This document shows, piece by piece, positions 16,256 through 24,330 of a DNA stretch of 32,260 bases. Origin of the DNA: SIG455 sp045646385 (GTDB taxonomy: Bacteria > Bacillota > Clostridia > UMGS1810); NCBI GenBank assembly GCA_045646385.1, contig JAZRKQ010000022.1:1-32260 (forward strand). The letters run 5' to 3'. The notes under the pieces are model-generated. The model was not told the DNA's origin. It made no database searches and saw nothing but the letters and a program-made list of their open reading frames with translations. Position 1 is the stretch's first letter. Every line of letters starts with the position of its first letter. Position numbers and translations under genes: made by a program.

Positions 16256-16287
16256 AGTATCCTCCAAGGATATATATTATTAATTAA

Positions 16288-16316
16288 ATCATACCATACT
16301 TTACTAATCAAGTCAA
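16288..16316 (-). promoter_or_regulatory. Sigma-A promoter of tagA-thyX-tmk
   Basis: TTGACT (16311-16316) and TATGAT (16288-16293) on the minus strand are 17 bases apart and lie just downstream of the preceding terminator. The tagA start is about 33 bases further on. Confidence 0.75.
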
Positions 16317-16319
16317 ACA

Positions 16320-16345
16320 AAAAGTCCGTCTTCCGACGGACTTTT
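16320..16345 (-). terminator. Terminator of the aminotransferase gene
   Basis: The 11-bp stem AAAAGTCCGTC/GACGGACTTTT with loop TTCC lies 10 bases past the stop at 16355. It separates that gene from tagA. Confidence 0.85.
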
Positions 16346-16354
16346 CTGATATAA

Positions 16355-17545
16355 TTATTCACCTTTAAGCATACTTTCAAGCCTATCAATACCTTCTTTT
16401 ATGTTTTCCATGCTTGTCGCATATGACCAACGTACGTGATTAGGTGCTGCAAAGCCTGTTCCCGGAACAACGGCAACGAGTTTTTTATCTAAGAATACCT
16501 GTGCAAAATCATCGCTGCTTTCGATTACTTTTCCGCAGATTTCCTTGCCAATAAGTTTTTCAATGTTCATCATTACATAAAACGCTCCATCGGGCATAAG
16601 GCAGGAAACACCCTCTATACTATTTATACGCTCAACCATATAATCTCTGCGTTCTTTAAATGCTTTTTTCATCATATTAAGGTCATCAACGGGACCGTCA
16701 AGCGCAACACCTGCCGCAACCTGAGCAATAGAGTTAGGGTTAGAAGTGGCATGGCTCTGTACACTTCCCATAGCCTTTGCAAGTTCTTTTGGTGCAGCAA
16801 GATAACCAATTCTCCAGCCGGTCATTGCATATGTTTTTGAAACACCATTAATTATGATAGTAAGATTTTTAATTTCTTCACCAAACGAAGCAATACTAAC
16901 GTGCTTTGTGCCACCATAGATAAGATGCTCATAAATCTCATCAGAAATTACATAAAGATTATACTCTACAGCAACCTGCGCAATCTCACGAAGTTCCTCG
17001 ACAGTATAAACCATACCCGTAGGATTGCTGGGGCTGTTCAAAATAAATGCACGTGTATTAGGGGTGATGGCAGAAATCAAATCTTTTGCAGTAAATTTAA
17101 AGTTATTTTCCTCTTTTGTTTCTAAAATAACGGGCACACCGTCATTAAGTTTTACCATTTCGGGGTAACTTACCCAGAAAGGAGCAGGAATTATAACCTC
17201 ATCACCCGGATTCAAAATAGCACCGAAAGCATTCATAAGCGAGTGTTTAGCACCGTTGCTTATGATTATCTGGTCTGTAGTATAATCCAAACCGTTATCA
17301 CGTTTAAGTTTACGTACTACCGCCTGTTTAAGTGCCAAAGTACCCGAAGCAGGTGTGTATTTTGTAAATCCCTCATTAATTGCAGTAATAGCAGCATCTT
17401 TTATATGCTGAGGCGTGTCAAAATCGGGCTCGCCTGCGCCAAAGCCAACAACATCTAAGCCATCTGCTTTCATCTGCTTAAACTTTGAATCAATCGCCAA
17501 AGTAGGAGATGGTGAAATACTTTTGAATTTTTCTGAAATATACAT
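16355..17545 (-). CDS. Pyridoxal-phosphate aminotransferase (aspartate type)
   Basis: Class I/II aminotransferase, 396 residues, most like aspartate aminotransferase in Bacillus/Clostridium. Conserved positions include GAGEPDFDTP (about 36-45), the phosphate-binding SNGAKHS region, NSPSNPTG (about 170-177), DEIYE, and the PLP lysine in SKTYAMTGWRIGY (about 234-246). The final arginine-containing RWSY segment is present. Start ATG 17545 follows GGAGGAG. It has its own promoter and terminator and is monocistronic. The exact substrate cannot be told from sequence alone. Confidence 0.93.
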   Translation of the reverse strand: MYISEKFKSISPSPTLAIDSKFKQMKADGLDVVGFGAGEPDFDTPQHIKDAAITAINEGFTKYTPASGTLALKQAVVRKLKRDNGLDYTTDQIIISNGAKHSLMNAFGAILNPGDEVIIPAPFWVSYPEMVKLNDGVPVILETKEENNFKFTAKDLISAITPNTRAFILNSPSNPTGMVYTVEELREIAQVAVEYNLYVISDEIYEHLIYGGTKHVSIASFGEEIKNLTIIINGVSKTYAMTGWRIGYLAAPKELAKAMGSVQSHATSNPNSIAQVAAGVALDGPVDDLNMMKKAFKERRDYMVERINSIEGVSCLMPDGAFYVMMNIEKLIGKEICGKVIESSDDFAQVFLDKKLVAVVPGTGFAAPNHVRWSYATSMENIKEGIDRLESMLKGE

Positions 17546-17595
17546 TGGATGTCTCCTCCGTTTTTAAAATTAACCAAATTAAATATATAGTATAT

Positions 17596-17624
17596 AGTAT
17601 ACTACAATTCATATCAAAATGCAA
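17596..17624 (-). promoter_or_regulatory. Promoter of the aminotransferase gene
   Basis: TTGCAT (17619-17624) and TATACT (17596-17601) on the minus strand are 17 bases apart and 50 bases before the ATG. Confidence 0.7.
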
Positions 17625-17643
17625 CATTTTTACTGTGCAAATT

Positions 17644-18540
17644 TCATTTTTTATAGAAATTCAGAAAATTTTCACAGTAAATACCGCGAATTACCCGTTC
17701 GGAATAATTCATTTTTGCAAGTTCATTAATTAAAATATTCATTTTTTCGCATGAATCTATGTCTTTCATCTTATGCTCAATGCCATCAAAATCAGCACCA
17801 AGCCCAATATTGTACTCACCGCCCAGTGAACAAAAATGTTCAATATGCCGTATAAGGTCATAAACGCAAGCGGAATCAGTTCCGTTTACAAACAATGGAT
17901 ATGTATTGATACCAACAACTCCGTCTTTTTCGCATATTATTTTAAACTGTTCATCTGTAAGATTTCGTTTGTGACTGCATACTGTTCTGGAATTTGAATG
18001 AGTTGCAACTATCTTTAAGCCCCCAAACTCCAAAACATCATAAAACCCTTTATCCGAAATATGCGATACATCAAGCACCATATCAAGGTGCTGCATATTT
18101 TGGATTAATCTTTTACCCATATTTGTTAATCCGATATTATTGTTTTCTATACCACCGCAAAGCGGATTATCGTTATTCCATGTAAGGCTGACAGTTCTGA
18201 CACCTAGTTTATAAAAATCATGTATATGTTCACATAAAAAATCAGGGGTGTTTCCCACCCCTTCCAATGACACAAAACAAGATATGGGCGTTTTACATTT
18301 TCCAACATCATTACCGTCTATACAAAACGTGGCAAGTTCACTTTTTTCACATTCGCTTTTGAGTAAATCCACAAAATCAAAAATATCCGAAACACTTAAA
18401 TTGCCGGAATTGAATATTGCAAACAACTGTGCCGCTTTGCCATAAGTTGAAAGCCTTTTAAAGTCTACGTCATAATTATTGCAATGCAAATCCCCTGATT
18501 GTTTTACTTTCAGTAAAGTATCGCAATGCGCGTCAAACAT
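17644..18540 (-). CDS. Membrane dipeptidase family M19 (renal dipeptidase-like)
   Basis: M19 zinc dipeptidases hydrolyse dipeptides, often with D-residue tolerance. The metal-binding DAHCDT is at residues 3-8, a conserved VSLEG segment lies near residue 90, and the downstream DVSHISDKGFYDVL, THSNSR and GLGADFDG motifs match the family. No signal peptide is seen, so it is probably cytoplasmic. It is 298 residues, somewhat short for the family but with all motifs present. The gene starts 3 bases after the yraN stop, so it is the last of the rbgA-rnhB-yraN run. Confidence 0.9.
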   Translation of the reverse strand: MFDAHCDTLLKVKQSGDLHCNNYDVDFKRLSTYGKAAQLFAIFNSGNLSVSDIFDFVDLLKSECEKSELATFCIDGNDVGKCKTPISCFVSLEGVGNTPDFLCEHIHDFYKLGVRTVSLTWNNDNPLCGGIENNNIGLTNMGKRLIQNMQHLDMVLDVSHISDKGFYDVLEFGGLKIVATHSNSRTVCSHKRNLTDEQFKIICEKDGVVGINTYPLFVNGTDSACVYDLIRHIEHFCSLGGEYNIGLGADFDGIEHKMKDIDSCEKMNILINELAKMNYSERVIRGIYCENFLNFYKK

Positions 18541-18543
18541 CTT

Positions 18544-18918
18544 TCACACTCCCGATGCATCAAAAGCGTTTTTAATAATATTAATTTTTTTAGCCGAAAA
18601 CAAATGAGTGCTATTTATATAAACCTCTATAACATCAAAACGAATAGGCGCATTTATATTATTTACTGAAGTATAAAAAAGTGCGCCTTTAATTATTTTT
18701 TGCCGTTTTCTGTAGTCAACCGCTTCACACGCAAGGCCGTAATCTTCTCTGTTGCGTGTTTTAACCTCTACAAAGCACAAGCAGTCGCCATCATATGCAA
18801 TAATGTCAATTTCGCAGAATTTGGTTTTATAATTGCGTTTAACAAGTCTATATCCATTTTTGGAAAGATACTTTGCGGCATAATCTTCGCCGTAGTCTCC
18901 TATTTTTTTAGTATTCAT
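18544..18918 (-). CDS. yraN: YraN family nuclease-like protein (UPF0102)
   Basis: A 124-residue member of the YraN family with a PD-(D/E)xK-type core, seen as EIDIIAYDGDCLCFVEVKTR (about 36-55). The N-terminal GDYGEDYAAKYL is typical. It starts inside the rnhB stop (TGA/ATG overlap), a common gene order. Its enzymatic role is unproven; members are annotated as putative endonucleases. Confidence 0.9.
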   Translation of the reverse strand: MNTKKIGDYGEDYAAKYLSKNGYRLVKRNYKTKFCEIDIIAYDGDCLCFVEVKTRNREDYGLACEAVDYRKRQKIIKGALFYTSVNNINAPIRFDVIEVYINSTHLFSAKKINIIKNAFDASGV

Positions 18919-19523
18919 TTTACATACTCCGAAACACCTTTAAATGTAAGCCTGTGTATAGGTGACGGGCCGTACTTTGCAACAGCCTCTTTATGGCCTT
19001 TTGTGGGATATCCTTTATGCTTTGCAAAACCATACTGCGGATATATCTTATCCATTTCGGTTATGTAACGGTCTCTTTCAACTTTAGCAAGAATTGATGC
19101 AGCGGCAATTGCCTGAACTTTAGCATCTCCTTTTACAACCGCTTCATACGGGATATCCATCTGCGGTGCTCTGTTGCCGTCTAAAAGTGCAAAATCGGCT
19201 TTTTGAGGAAGGGTATCCAATGCCATTTTAAATGCTTTCATAGCGGCATTTAAAATGTTGATTTCGTCTATTTCCTTTTCATCAACACTTACTATTGAAT
19301 ATGCAAGCGCATTTTCTTTTATAACATCATAAAGTTGTTCGCGTTTCTTTTCAGTTAATTTTTTAGAATCGTTAACGCCGTCTATGGCCAGACCTTTCGG
19401 AAAAATAACGGCAGCAGCATAAACAGGACCCGCCAAAGGGCCTCTACCGGCTTCGTCGACACCTGCAACAAATTCGTAACCAGCATCCCATAATTTCTTT
19501 TCATATTCAAGCATATCTGCCAT
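18915..19523 (-). CDS. rnhB: Ribonuclease HII
   Basis: RNase HII removes ribonucleotides and RNA from RNA-DNA hybrids. The acidic site residues are visible: DEAGRGPLAGPV (about 19-30), LLDGNRAP (about 112-119), and the AAASILAKVERDRY stretch with Asp in ERDRY. The YGFAKHKGYPTKGH segment is also typical. Length 202 fits. ATG 19523 has AGGAG 9 bases upstream, inside the end of rbgA. rbgA ends two codons upstream with TAG. Confidence 0.95.
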   Translation of the reverse strand: MADMLEYEKKLWDAGYEFVAGVDEAGRGPLAGPVYAAAVIFPKGLAIDGVNDSKKLTEKKREQLYDVIKENALAYSIVSVDEKEIDEINILNAAMKAFKMALDTLPQKADFALLDGNRAPQMDIPYEAVVKGDAKVQAIAAASILAKVERDRYITEMDKIYPQYGFAKHKGYPTKGHKEAVAKYGPSPIHRLTFKGVSEYVK

Positions 19524-19526
19524 ATT

Positions 19527-20390
19527 CTACATCTCCTGATTTTTCGGTGGAATTTCTAATGTGATATTACCTAGTTTTGCCCCCCGGAATTCATCAAGCA
19601 AAATTGAGGCAGCACGAAGTGTATCAATTTCGCCGCCGGATATTACAAATCCTCTTTTCCTGCCTAACAATTCTAAAAGTTCGTAACCTTTAAGGCCTTC
19701 CATATCAGTCATTTTATATCTGTCGGTAAGCGCTTGCGGATAATTATCACGCAGGAATTCTAAAAAATAACACGCAAGTTCTTCGGTATCTATAACCTCG
19801 TCACGAATAGCACCCGTATAAGCAAGTCGAAGTCCAACCTGCTCATCTTCAAACTTGGGCCACAGTATTCCGGGAGTATCTAAAAGTTCAAAGCCATTTG
19901 CAAGGCGTATCCATTGTTTTCCCGTAGTAACACCGGGACGGTCACCTGTTTTAGCACTTTTTTTGCCGGACAGTTTGTTTATAAATGAAGATTTTCCAAC
20001 ATTAGGTACACCGACTATCATCATTTTGATAGTTCGGTTTACTATTCCCCTTGCCTTATCACTTTCGATTTTATCTTTAAGTATCTCCCTGCATTTATCA
20101 AGCACATTATTAAAACTCTTACCTGTTGTTGAAGAAACAAACATACATGGTATTCCGTTATCAGAAAAATACTTCTGCCACTCTTTATTAAGATTAGCGT
20201 CAGAAATATCGGATTTATTAAGCAGTAGAAGACGAGGTTTATTTTTTACAATCTCGTCTATCTGCGGATTTCTTGAACTCAGCGGTATACGAGCATCTAC
20301 AAGTTCTATAACTATATCTATGAGTTTTAAATTATCTTCTATCATCCGGCGTGTTTTTGTCATATGACCGGGAAACCATTGTAAATTCAT
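19527..20390 (-). CDS. rbgA: Ribosome biogenesis GTPase RbgA (YlqF)
   Basis: RbgA is a circularly permuted GTPase that drives late assembly of the 50S subunit. Motifs appear in the permuted order: NKSD (G4) near 58-61, GVPNVGKSSF (G1) near 127-136, then DTPG (G3) near 173-176. The N-terminus MNLQWFPGHMTKTRR is characteristic. It is 287 residues. It begins 3 bases after the glycosyltransferase gene, and its stop is TAG at 19527-19529. Confidence 0.95.
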   Translation of the reverse strand: MNLQWFPGHMTKTRRMIEDNLKLIDIVIELVDARIPLSSRNPQIDEIVKNKPRLLLLNKSDISDANLNKEWQKYFSDNGIPCMFVSSTTGKSFNNVLDKCREILKDKIESDKARGIVNRTIKMMIVGVPNVGKSSFINKLSGKKSAKTGDRPGVTTGKQWIRLANGFELLDTPGILWPKFEDEQVGLRLAYTGAIRDEVIDTEELACYFLEFLRDNYPQALTDRYKMTDMEGLKGYELLELLGRKRGFVISGGEIDTLRAASILLDEFRGAKLGNITLEIPPKNQEM

Positions 20391-20393
20391 AAC

Positions 20394-21494
20394 TTACTCC
20401 TTATTAATAATAAAATCACCAAGCCGTTTACTTGAATCAGGCTTACCAACTTCTTCTGCCATTTTTGCCATACACTCTGCTCTGTTTTCGCTACTTAAAA
20501 GTTGATACAACGCCTCGCCGACAGAAAAAGTTTCGCTCACACCGATTGCAAGACCGTTGTTCACTAAAAATTCGTAATTTCTGTCCTCCTGACCGGGAAT
20601 AGGATCAATCAGCACCATCGGCAAGCGTTTTGCAAGCGCTTCGGATGTTGTGAGTCCTCCCGGTTTAGATACAATGATATCTGAAGCATCCATTATAACA
20701 TCAACATTATCTACAAAACCAAAATTATAAATCTTTTTATGGGTGCGAAGTCTGTCTATCTGATTTTTAAGGTGCGTATTGTTTCCGCAAACAGTAATAA
20801 TCTGAAAATCATATTGAAGTTCGTCGAGTTCTTTTACATATTTAATAACGTCGCCATACCCCATACTTCCCGTCATAACAAAAACAGTCTTTTTGTTTTC
20901 GATGCCTAAAATTTTACGTGCATCTTCTTTGTTTGACGAAACGGTAAATTTCATTTCAATTGGTATTCCAAACGGCAGAATTTTCTCCTCAGGAATCCCT
21001 TTTTTTATCAACTGATTATTCAAAAGTGCTGTAGGAGTTACATAATAATCAAGTTCTGCCGTCTCCCAGAATGGATGAACTGTAAAATCAGTAAGTACGC
21101 CGAACGTAAGTGCGTGAGATTCCTTTTTTTCTTTGAACTTACTTACCAGATTTGCGGCAAAAATATGAGTTGCTATTATAACATCAGGATTTTTTCCGGC
21201 AATAAATTTATAGAATTGTCTTGAGATAATTTTACCTGCCATATCAACCACATTTATTTTGTCTGAATGGTCACGTTGCTCTGCCTTTGAATATATATTA
21301 CCATACATCACAGGAGTAAACTTAGTGGAAAGCAAATACCCTTTTTCCACTAAATTACTGAGCGCAGTATTAAAATATTTATAAGTATCTATTATATCAA
21401 CATCCACACCCTGAGATTTCAAATAATCACCAATTGCACGGGCAGTTTTATTATGCCCTTGGCCTGCAGAAATTGTAAGTACCAATGCTTTCAT
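20394..21494 (-). CDS. MGDG-synthase-like diacylglycerol glycosyltransferase
   Basis: A GT-B glycosyltransferase of the MGDG synthase/UgtP family, which glycosylates diacylglycerol to make membrane glycolipids and lipoteichoic-acid anchors. The N-terminal domain has LTISAGQGHNKTARAIGDYL (about residues 5-24). The C-terminal nucleotide-sugar domain has FVMTGSMGYGD and VSKPGGLTTSEALAKRLPM. ATG 21494 follows GAAGGAGA and gives 366 residues; the frame extends to 21542 but has no better ribosome site. It leads the run into rbgA. Confidence 0.85.
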   Translation of the reverse strand: MKALVLTISAGQGHNKTARAIGDYLKSQGVDVDIIDTYKYFNTALSNLVEKGYLLSTKFTPVMYGNIYSKAEQRDHSDKINVVDMAGKIISRQFYKFIAGKNPDVIIATHIFAANLVSKFKEKKESHALTFGVLTDFTVHPFWETAELDYYVTPTALLNNQLIKKGIPEEKILPFGIPIEMKFTVSSNKEDARKILGIENKKTVFVMTGSMGYGDVIKYVKELDELQYDFQIITVCGNNTHLKNQIDRLRTHKKIYNFGFVDNVDVIMDASDIIVSKPGGLTTSEALAKRLPMVLIDPIPGQEDRNYEFLVNNGLAIGVSETFSVGEALYQLLSSENRAECMAKMAEEVGKPDSSKRLGDFIINKE

Positions 21495-21530
21495 ATTATC
21501 TTCTCCTTCCTGATGCAAACTATATATATT

Positions 21531-21559
21531 ATTATAACACATTAAACGTTAAATGGTAA
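21531..21559 (-). promoter_or_regulatory. Promoter of the glycosyltransferase gene
   Basis: TTACCA (21554-21559) and TATAAT (21531-21536) on the minus strand are 17 bases apart. The -35 touches the -35 of the oppositely directed peptide-cluster promoter. Confidence 0.6.
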
Positions 21560-21586
21560 CACTTTTTTATTTCTACTCATATTATA
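21559..21586 (+). promoter_or_regulatory. Candidate sigma-K-type promoter of the Cys-rich peptide genes
   Basis: CATATTATA (21578-21586) matches the sigma-K -10 pattern CATANNNTA. The ACA at 21559-21561 lies where the minimal sigma-K -35 (mACm) is expected, about 16 bases upstream. The first ribosome site is 30 bases downstream. A sigma-E reading is poorer. Confidence 0.5.
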
Positions 21587-21629
21587 CATTGGTATTACAA
21601 AAAAATCAATTTTTTTGGAGGTGCAATTT

Positions 21630-21767
21630 ATGTTTAACGGTTGTGGTATCTTTGGAGGTTCTAATGATGGCATCTTATTTTTCATCTTAGTTTTCCTTCT
21701 TCTCTTCTGCGGTTGCGGCAATAACAACAACGGTTGCTGCGAACACAATGACAATTGTGGCTGCTGA
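21630..21767 (+). CDS. Small Cys/Asn-rich membrane peptide 1
   Basis: The 45-residue product has a short Gly-rich N-terminus with one Cys, a hydrophobic span (about 15-26, ILFFILVFLLLF), and a tail with six Cys in CGCG, GCC and CGC blocks plus four consecutive Asn. GGAGG lies 7 bases upstream of the ATG. It is the first of three tandem relatives. I do not know a function; clostridial proteins of this type are sometimes called high-cysteine or chorion-like small proteins. A spore coat or mother-cell role is inferred from the promoter. Confidence 0.75.
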   Translation: MFNGCGIFGGSNDGILFFILVFLLLFCGCGNNNNGCCEHNDNCGC

Positions 21768-21806
21768 AATTAAATGATTTAAAAATTTTTTCGGAGGTGC
21801 GTTAAT

Positions 21807-21950
21807 ATGTTAAATTTATTTGGTAACAATTGCTGCTGTGACAACAACGGCAGAAGCGGCGGTACCAGCACAATTTTATGGTTTATTATCCTTTTCTTAT
21901 TACTGTTCTTAAACAGTGACTGCTGTGATAACAACAACGGTTGCTGCTAA
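21807..21950 (+). CDS. Small Cys/Asn-rich membrane peptide 2
   Basis: The 47-residue product starts MLNLFGNNCCC, continues with a Gly/Ser/Asn linker, and has a hydrophobic span (about 22-35). It ends NSDCCDNNNGCC. It has 7 Cys. CGGAGGTG precedes the ATG by 7 bases. It has the same layout as its neighbours (Cys block, span, Cys block) but little residue identity outside the Cys/Asn blocks, so descent by duplication is likely but old. Confidence 0.75.
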   Translation: MLNLFGNNCCCDNNGRSGGTSTILWFIILFLLLFLNSDCCDNNNGCC

Positions 21951-21975
21951 GATATAACGAAAGGTGGTAAACATT

Positions 21976-22128
21976 ATGAGCGATTGCTGTAATCCCTGCA
22001 ACAACAACTGCTGCTGTTGTTCAAACAACAGTTGGTTTGGTGGCAATAACCTTTGGGTTATAATCATTGCGATTATAGTTATCTGGTTCCTCTGGGACAA
22101 TAACGACAATGACAATTGCTGCTGCTGA
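21976..22128 (+). CDS. Small Cys/Asn-rich membrane peptide 3
   Basis: The 50-residue product begins MSDCCNPCNNNCCCC, then a NNSWFGG linker, a hydrophobic span (about 27-40, rich in Ile/Val/Trp) and a tail DNNDNDNCCC. It has 10 Cys. AAAGGTGG lies upstream of the ATG. A 14-bp terminator follows 13 bases after the stop, so the three peptides form one transcript. Confidence 0.75.
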   Translation: MSDCCNPCNNNCCCCSNNSWFGGNNLWVIIIAIIVIWFLWDNNDNDNCCC

Positions 22129-22141
22129 TTAAACAGATAAT

Positions 22142-22174
22142 AAAAATCCTCGTTCAGAAAGAACGAGGATTTTT
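22142..22174 (+). terminator. Terminator of the peptide triplet
   Basis: AAAAATCCTCGTTC (22142-22155) pairs with GAACGAGGATTTTT (22161-22174) over 14 bp with a 5-base loop, followed by a further T. Confidence 0.9.
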
Positions 22175-22222
22175 TATAGCATACATAATTATTTTCTTAA
22201 TATGTATATATTGGTGATTTCA

Positions 22223-22723
22223 ATGAAAAGTATAAAGCCATACATAATTACAGGAATAATATTTGTTTCTATACTTGGAACGCTATTTCACTTTGTATAC
22301 GAATGGTCGGGCAATAATGTTTTAATAGGCCTTTTTGCTCCTATAAATGAATCAATCTGGGAACACACAAAATTACTTTTCTTCCCTATGCTGATATATT
22401 CTATATATCTCAACAAAAAAATAAGCACGGAATATCCGTGCATAAATTCCGCTATGATTTTAGGGTCACTTTTGGGTATAATATTAATAATAGTTTTATT
22501 TTACACATATTCAGGTATAATAGGATTTAATGTTGTTTTTGCTGATATATCCATATTTTTCATCAGCGTTATAACGTCATTTTATATTGTTTATAAAGCA
22601 ACTATATCCTGCAAAACAGATGCTTATAGTACTATTTTGAAACTTTTTCAGATTATAATAATTTGTTTGTTTATAATCTTTACATTCTTTCCGCCGAACA
22701 TACCGCTTTTTGTTGAATTTTGA
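22223..22723 (+). CDS. Polytopic membrane protein, DUF6512-like
   Basis: A 166-residue protein with about four to five hydrophobic spans. The N-terminal region resembles the DUF6512 family, seen in FHFVYEWSG, GLFAPINESIWEHTKL and LLFFPMLIYSI. No function is known to me. ATG 22223 is preceded by GGTGA, while the upstream ATG at 22202 falls next to the terminator of the previous transcript. It ends convergently 13 bases from the next gene and has no terminator that I can see. Confidence 0.55.
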   Translation: MKSIKPYIITGIIFVSILGTLFHFVYEWSGNNVLIGLFAPINESIWEHTKLLFFPMLIYSIYLNKKISTEYPCINSAMILGSLLGIILIIVLFYTYSGIIGFNVVFADISIFFISVITSFYIVYKATISCKTDAYSTILKLFQIIIICLFIIFTFFPPNIPLFVEF

Positions 22724-22736
22724 GACTTGATACAAA

Positions 22737-23165
22737 CTAAATCCTAAATCTATATACGCCAACATATGGGATTTCAAAATAAAATTTTTCATTTTTCTGA
22801 TATATATAGCCATAAAATGAAATATCGTTTGCTTTTATTTCAACGGTAAAAAAAGGAGTTACATCAGGTGTCTCATTCGTACTCATTATCCTTGTTGGTT
22901 TAGATGTACTAATATACTTATACAAAACTCTGCATTCTTCATCACTTAAGTAAATCTGTTCACTATCTTTTGAAACTGTTATAGATTCTATCAAAGAATA
23001 GTCGGGATAATCAACTTTTTCGGCTTTTGGAAAAAAATAATTGTAAATAGCATATATTACAAACGGGCATACAACAAATATCAAAAGAAAAACCGAGACA
23101 ATATTTCTTTTTGCTCTTCGTATTTCTTTTTCTGCTTTCAAATTATTATCAATATAAATCGCCAT
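22737..23165 (-). CDS. Membrane-anchored protein of unknown function
   Basis: A 142-residue protein with a charged cytoplasmic N-terminus (residues 1-22, many Lys/Arg/Glu), one transmembrane span (about 23-43), and an outside domain of about 95 residues. It contains the segments LSDEECRVLYKYI and a C-terminal beta-rich FYFEIPYVGVYRFRI. The ending resembles DUF5301-type domains, but the resemblance is weak. ATG 23165 follows a GGGGGG run. It is monocistronic. Confidence 0.5.
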   Translation of the reverse strand: MAIYIDNNLKAEKEIRRAKRNIVSVFLLIFVVCPFVIYAIYNYFFPKAEKVDYPDYSLIESITVSKDSEQIYLSDEECRVLYKYISTSKPTRIMSTNETPDVTPFFTVEIKANDISFYGYIYQKNEKFYFEIPYVGVYRFRI

Positions 23166-23242
23166 TATATCCCCCCGTTTTCTATATCATCCCACATAAT
23201 TCATGCTCGTGTCAAGTCAGGACTAAAAATTATATTATTTTT

Positions 23243-23271
23243 ATTATAGCATATAAAGCATTAAAAGTAAA
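23243..23271 (-). promoter_or_regulatory. Promoter of the 142-residue membrane protein
   Basis: TTTACT (23266-23271) and TATAAT with an upstream TG (extended -10; 23243-23248) are 17 bases apart on the minus strand. The leader would be about 70 bases. Confidence 0.5.
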
Positions 23272-23310
23272 TAATTACAAAACTTAATAATAACGCCAAC
23301 ACAGTTCGTC

Positions 23311-23339
23311 TTGACAAACACTTATAATTGATATATCAT
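23311..23339 (+). promoter_or_regulatory. Promoter of cysK
   Basis: TTGACA (23311-23316) and TATCAT (23334-23339) are 17 bases apart; the ATG is 33 bases further on. I see no T-box or S-box in this short leader. Confidence 0.8.
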
Positions 23340-23371
23340 ATAACAAATGAAAACATTAGGAGTAATTTAAA

Positions 23372-24295
23372 ATGAATATATTTAAATCTATTGACGAGTT
23401 AATCGGTAAAACACCGCTTATGGACGTTAGCCGTTATCTTAATATAAACAATGCCACTATTTTAGCGAAACTTGAATATTTTAATCCTGCTGGAAGTGTA
23501 AAAGACAGAGCGGCTCTACAGATGTTAAATGATGCCGAAAGCAAAGGGCTTTTGAAAAAAGACACTGTAATAATTGAGCCGACAAGCGGAAACACTGGCA
23601 TCGGGCTGGCGGCAATATGTGCAGAACGCGGTTACAAAATAATTCTTACAATGCCGGAAACAATGAGTGTAGAAAGACAAAAACTTTTAAAAGCATACGG
23701 TGCTCAGATTGTACTAACAGACGGCAGTAAAGGTATGAAAGGCGCAATCGAAAAAGCAGAAGAATTAGCAAAAACTTATAATTCTTCTTTTATCCCATCA
23801 CAATTTACAAACTTTTCAAACGCACAGGCACACATAAATACTACCGGCCCCGAAATTTATGAAGATACTGACGGAAAAGTTGACATATTTATAGCAGGTG
23901 TAGGCACAGGCGGAACGCTTACCGGTGTAGGAAAATATTTAAAATCTAAAAATCCAAAAATCAAAATAATTGCAATGGAGCCTTATGAATCTCCTATTTT
24001 ATCAGGCGGAAAAGAATCTGCACACGGAATACAGGGAATCGGTGCAAACTTTATCCCCGAAATACTCGATATCGATATTTACGACGAAGTTGTTACTGTC
24101 AAATCAGAATACGCAATGAAATTCGGCAGAGAATTTGCAAAAAAATCGGGTATTCTTGTTGGTATATCATCAGGTGCTGCACTTTGCGCTGCGGCTGAGA
24201 TTGCAAATAGATGCGAAAACCGTGGTAAAACAATAGTAACACTACTACCAGATACGGGTGACAGATATTTATCAACAAAAATGTTTGAAGAATAA
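23372..24295 (+). CDS. cysK: Cysteine synthase (O-acetylserine sulfhydrylase)
   Basis: PLP enzyme that forms cysteine from O-acetylserine and sulfide. The PLP lysine is in NPAGSVKDRAA (about residues 36-46), the TSGNTGIG motif follows at about 70-77, and the phosphate-binding GTGGTLTG is at about 177-184. Length 307 is normal. The start ATG is preceded by TAGGAG. It stands alone with its own promoter and a terminator shared with purD. Confidence 0.95.
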   Translation: MNIFKSIDELIGKTPLMDVSRYLNINNATILAKLEYFNPAGSVKDRAALQMLNDAESKGLLKKDTVIIEPTSGNTGIGLAAICAERGYKIILTMPETMSVERQKLLKAYGAQIVLTDGSKGMKGAIEKAEELAKTYNSSFIPSQFTNFSNAQAHINTTGPEIYEDTDGKVDIFIAGVGTGGTLTGVGKYLKSKNPKIKIIAMEPYESPILSGGKESAHGIQGIGANFIPEILDIDIYDEVVTVKSEYAMKFGREFAKKSGILVGISSGAALCAAAEIANRCENRGKTIVTLLPDTGDRYLSTKMFEE

Positions 24296-24300
24296 ATTTT

Positions 24301-24322
24301 AAGGGAGCCAAATGGCTCCCTT
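24301..24322. terminator. Bidirectional terminator between cysK and purD
   Basis: AAGGGAGCCA (24301-24310) pairs with TGGCTCCCTT (24313-24322), followed by a T-run on the plus strand, between convergent genes. Confidence 0.9.
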
Positions 24323-24330
24323 TTTTTAAA

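Noticed and set aside
16256..16267. TTG 16267 as the tagA start
   Set aside because: It overlaps the ribosome binding site TTGGAGG of the downstream ATG at 16255.
21630..22128. Repeated AACAACAACGGTTGCTGC-like blocks that could suggest a CRISPR or satellite array
   Set aside because: The spacing is irregular and the blocks fall in frame as Asn/Cys codons of three small genes.
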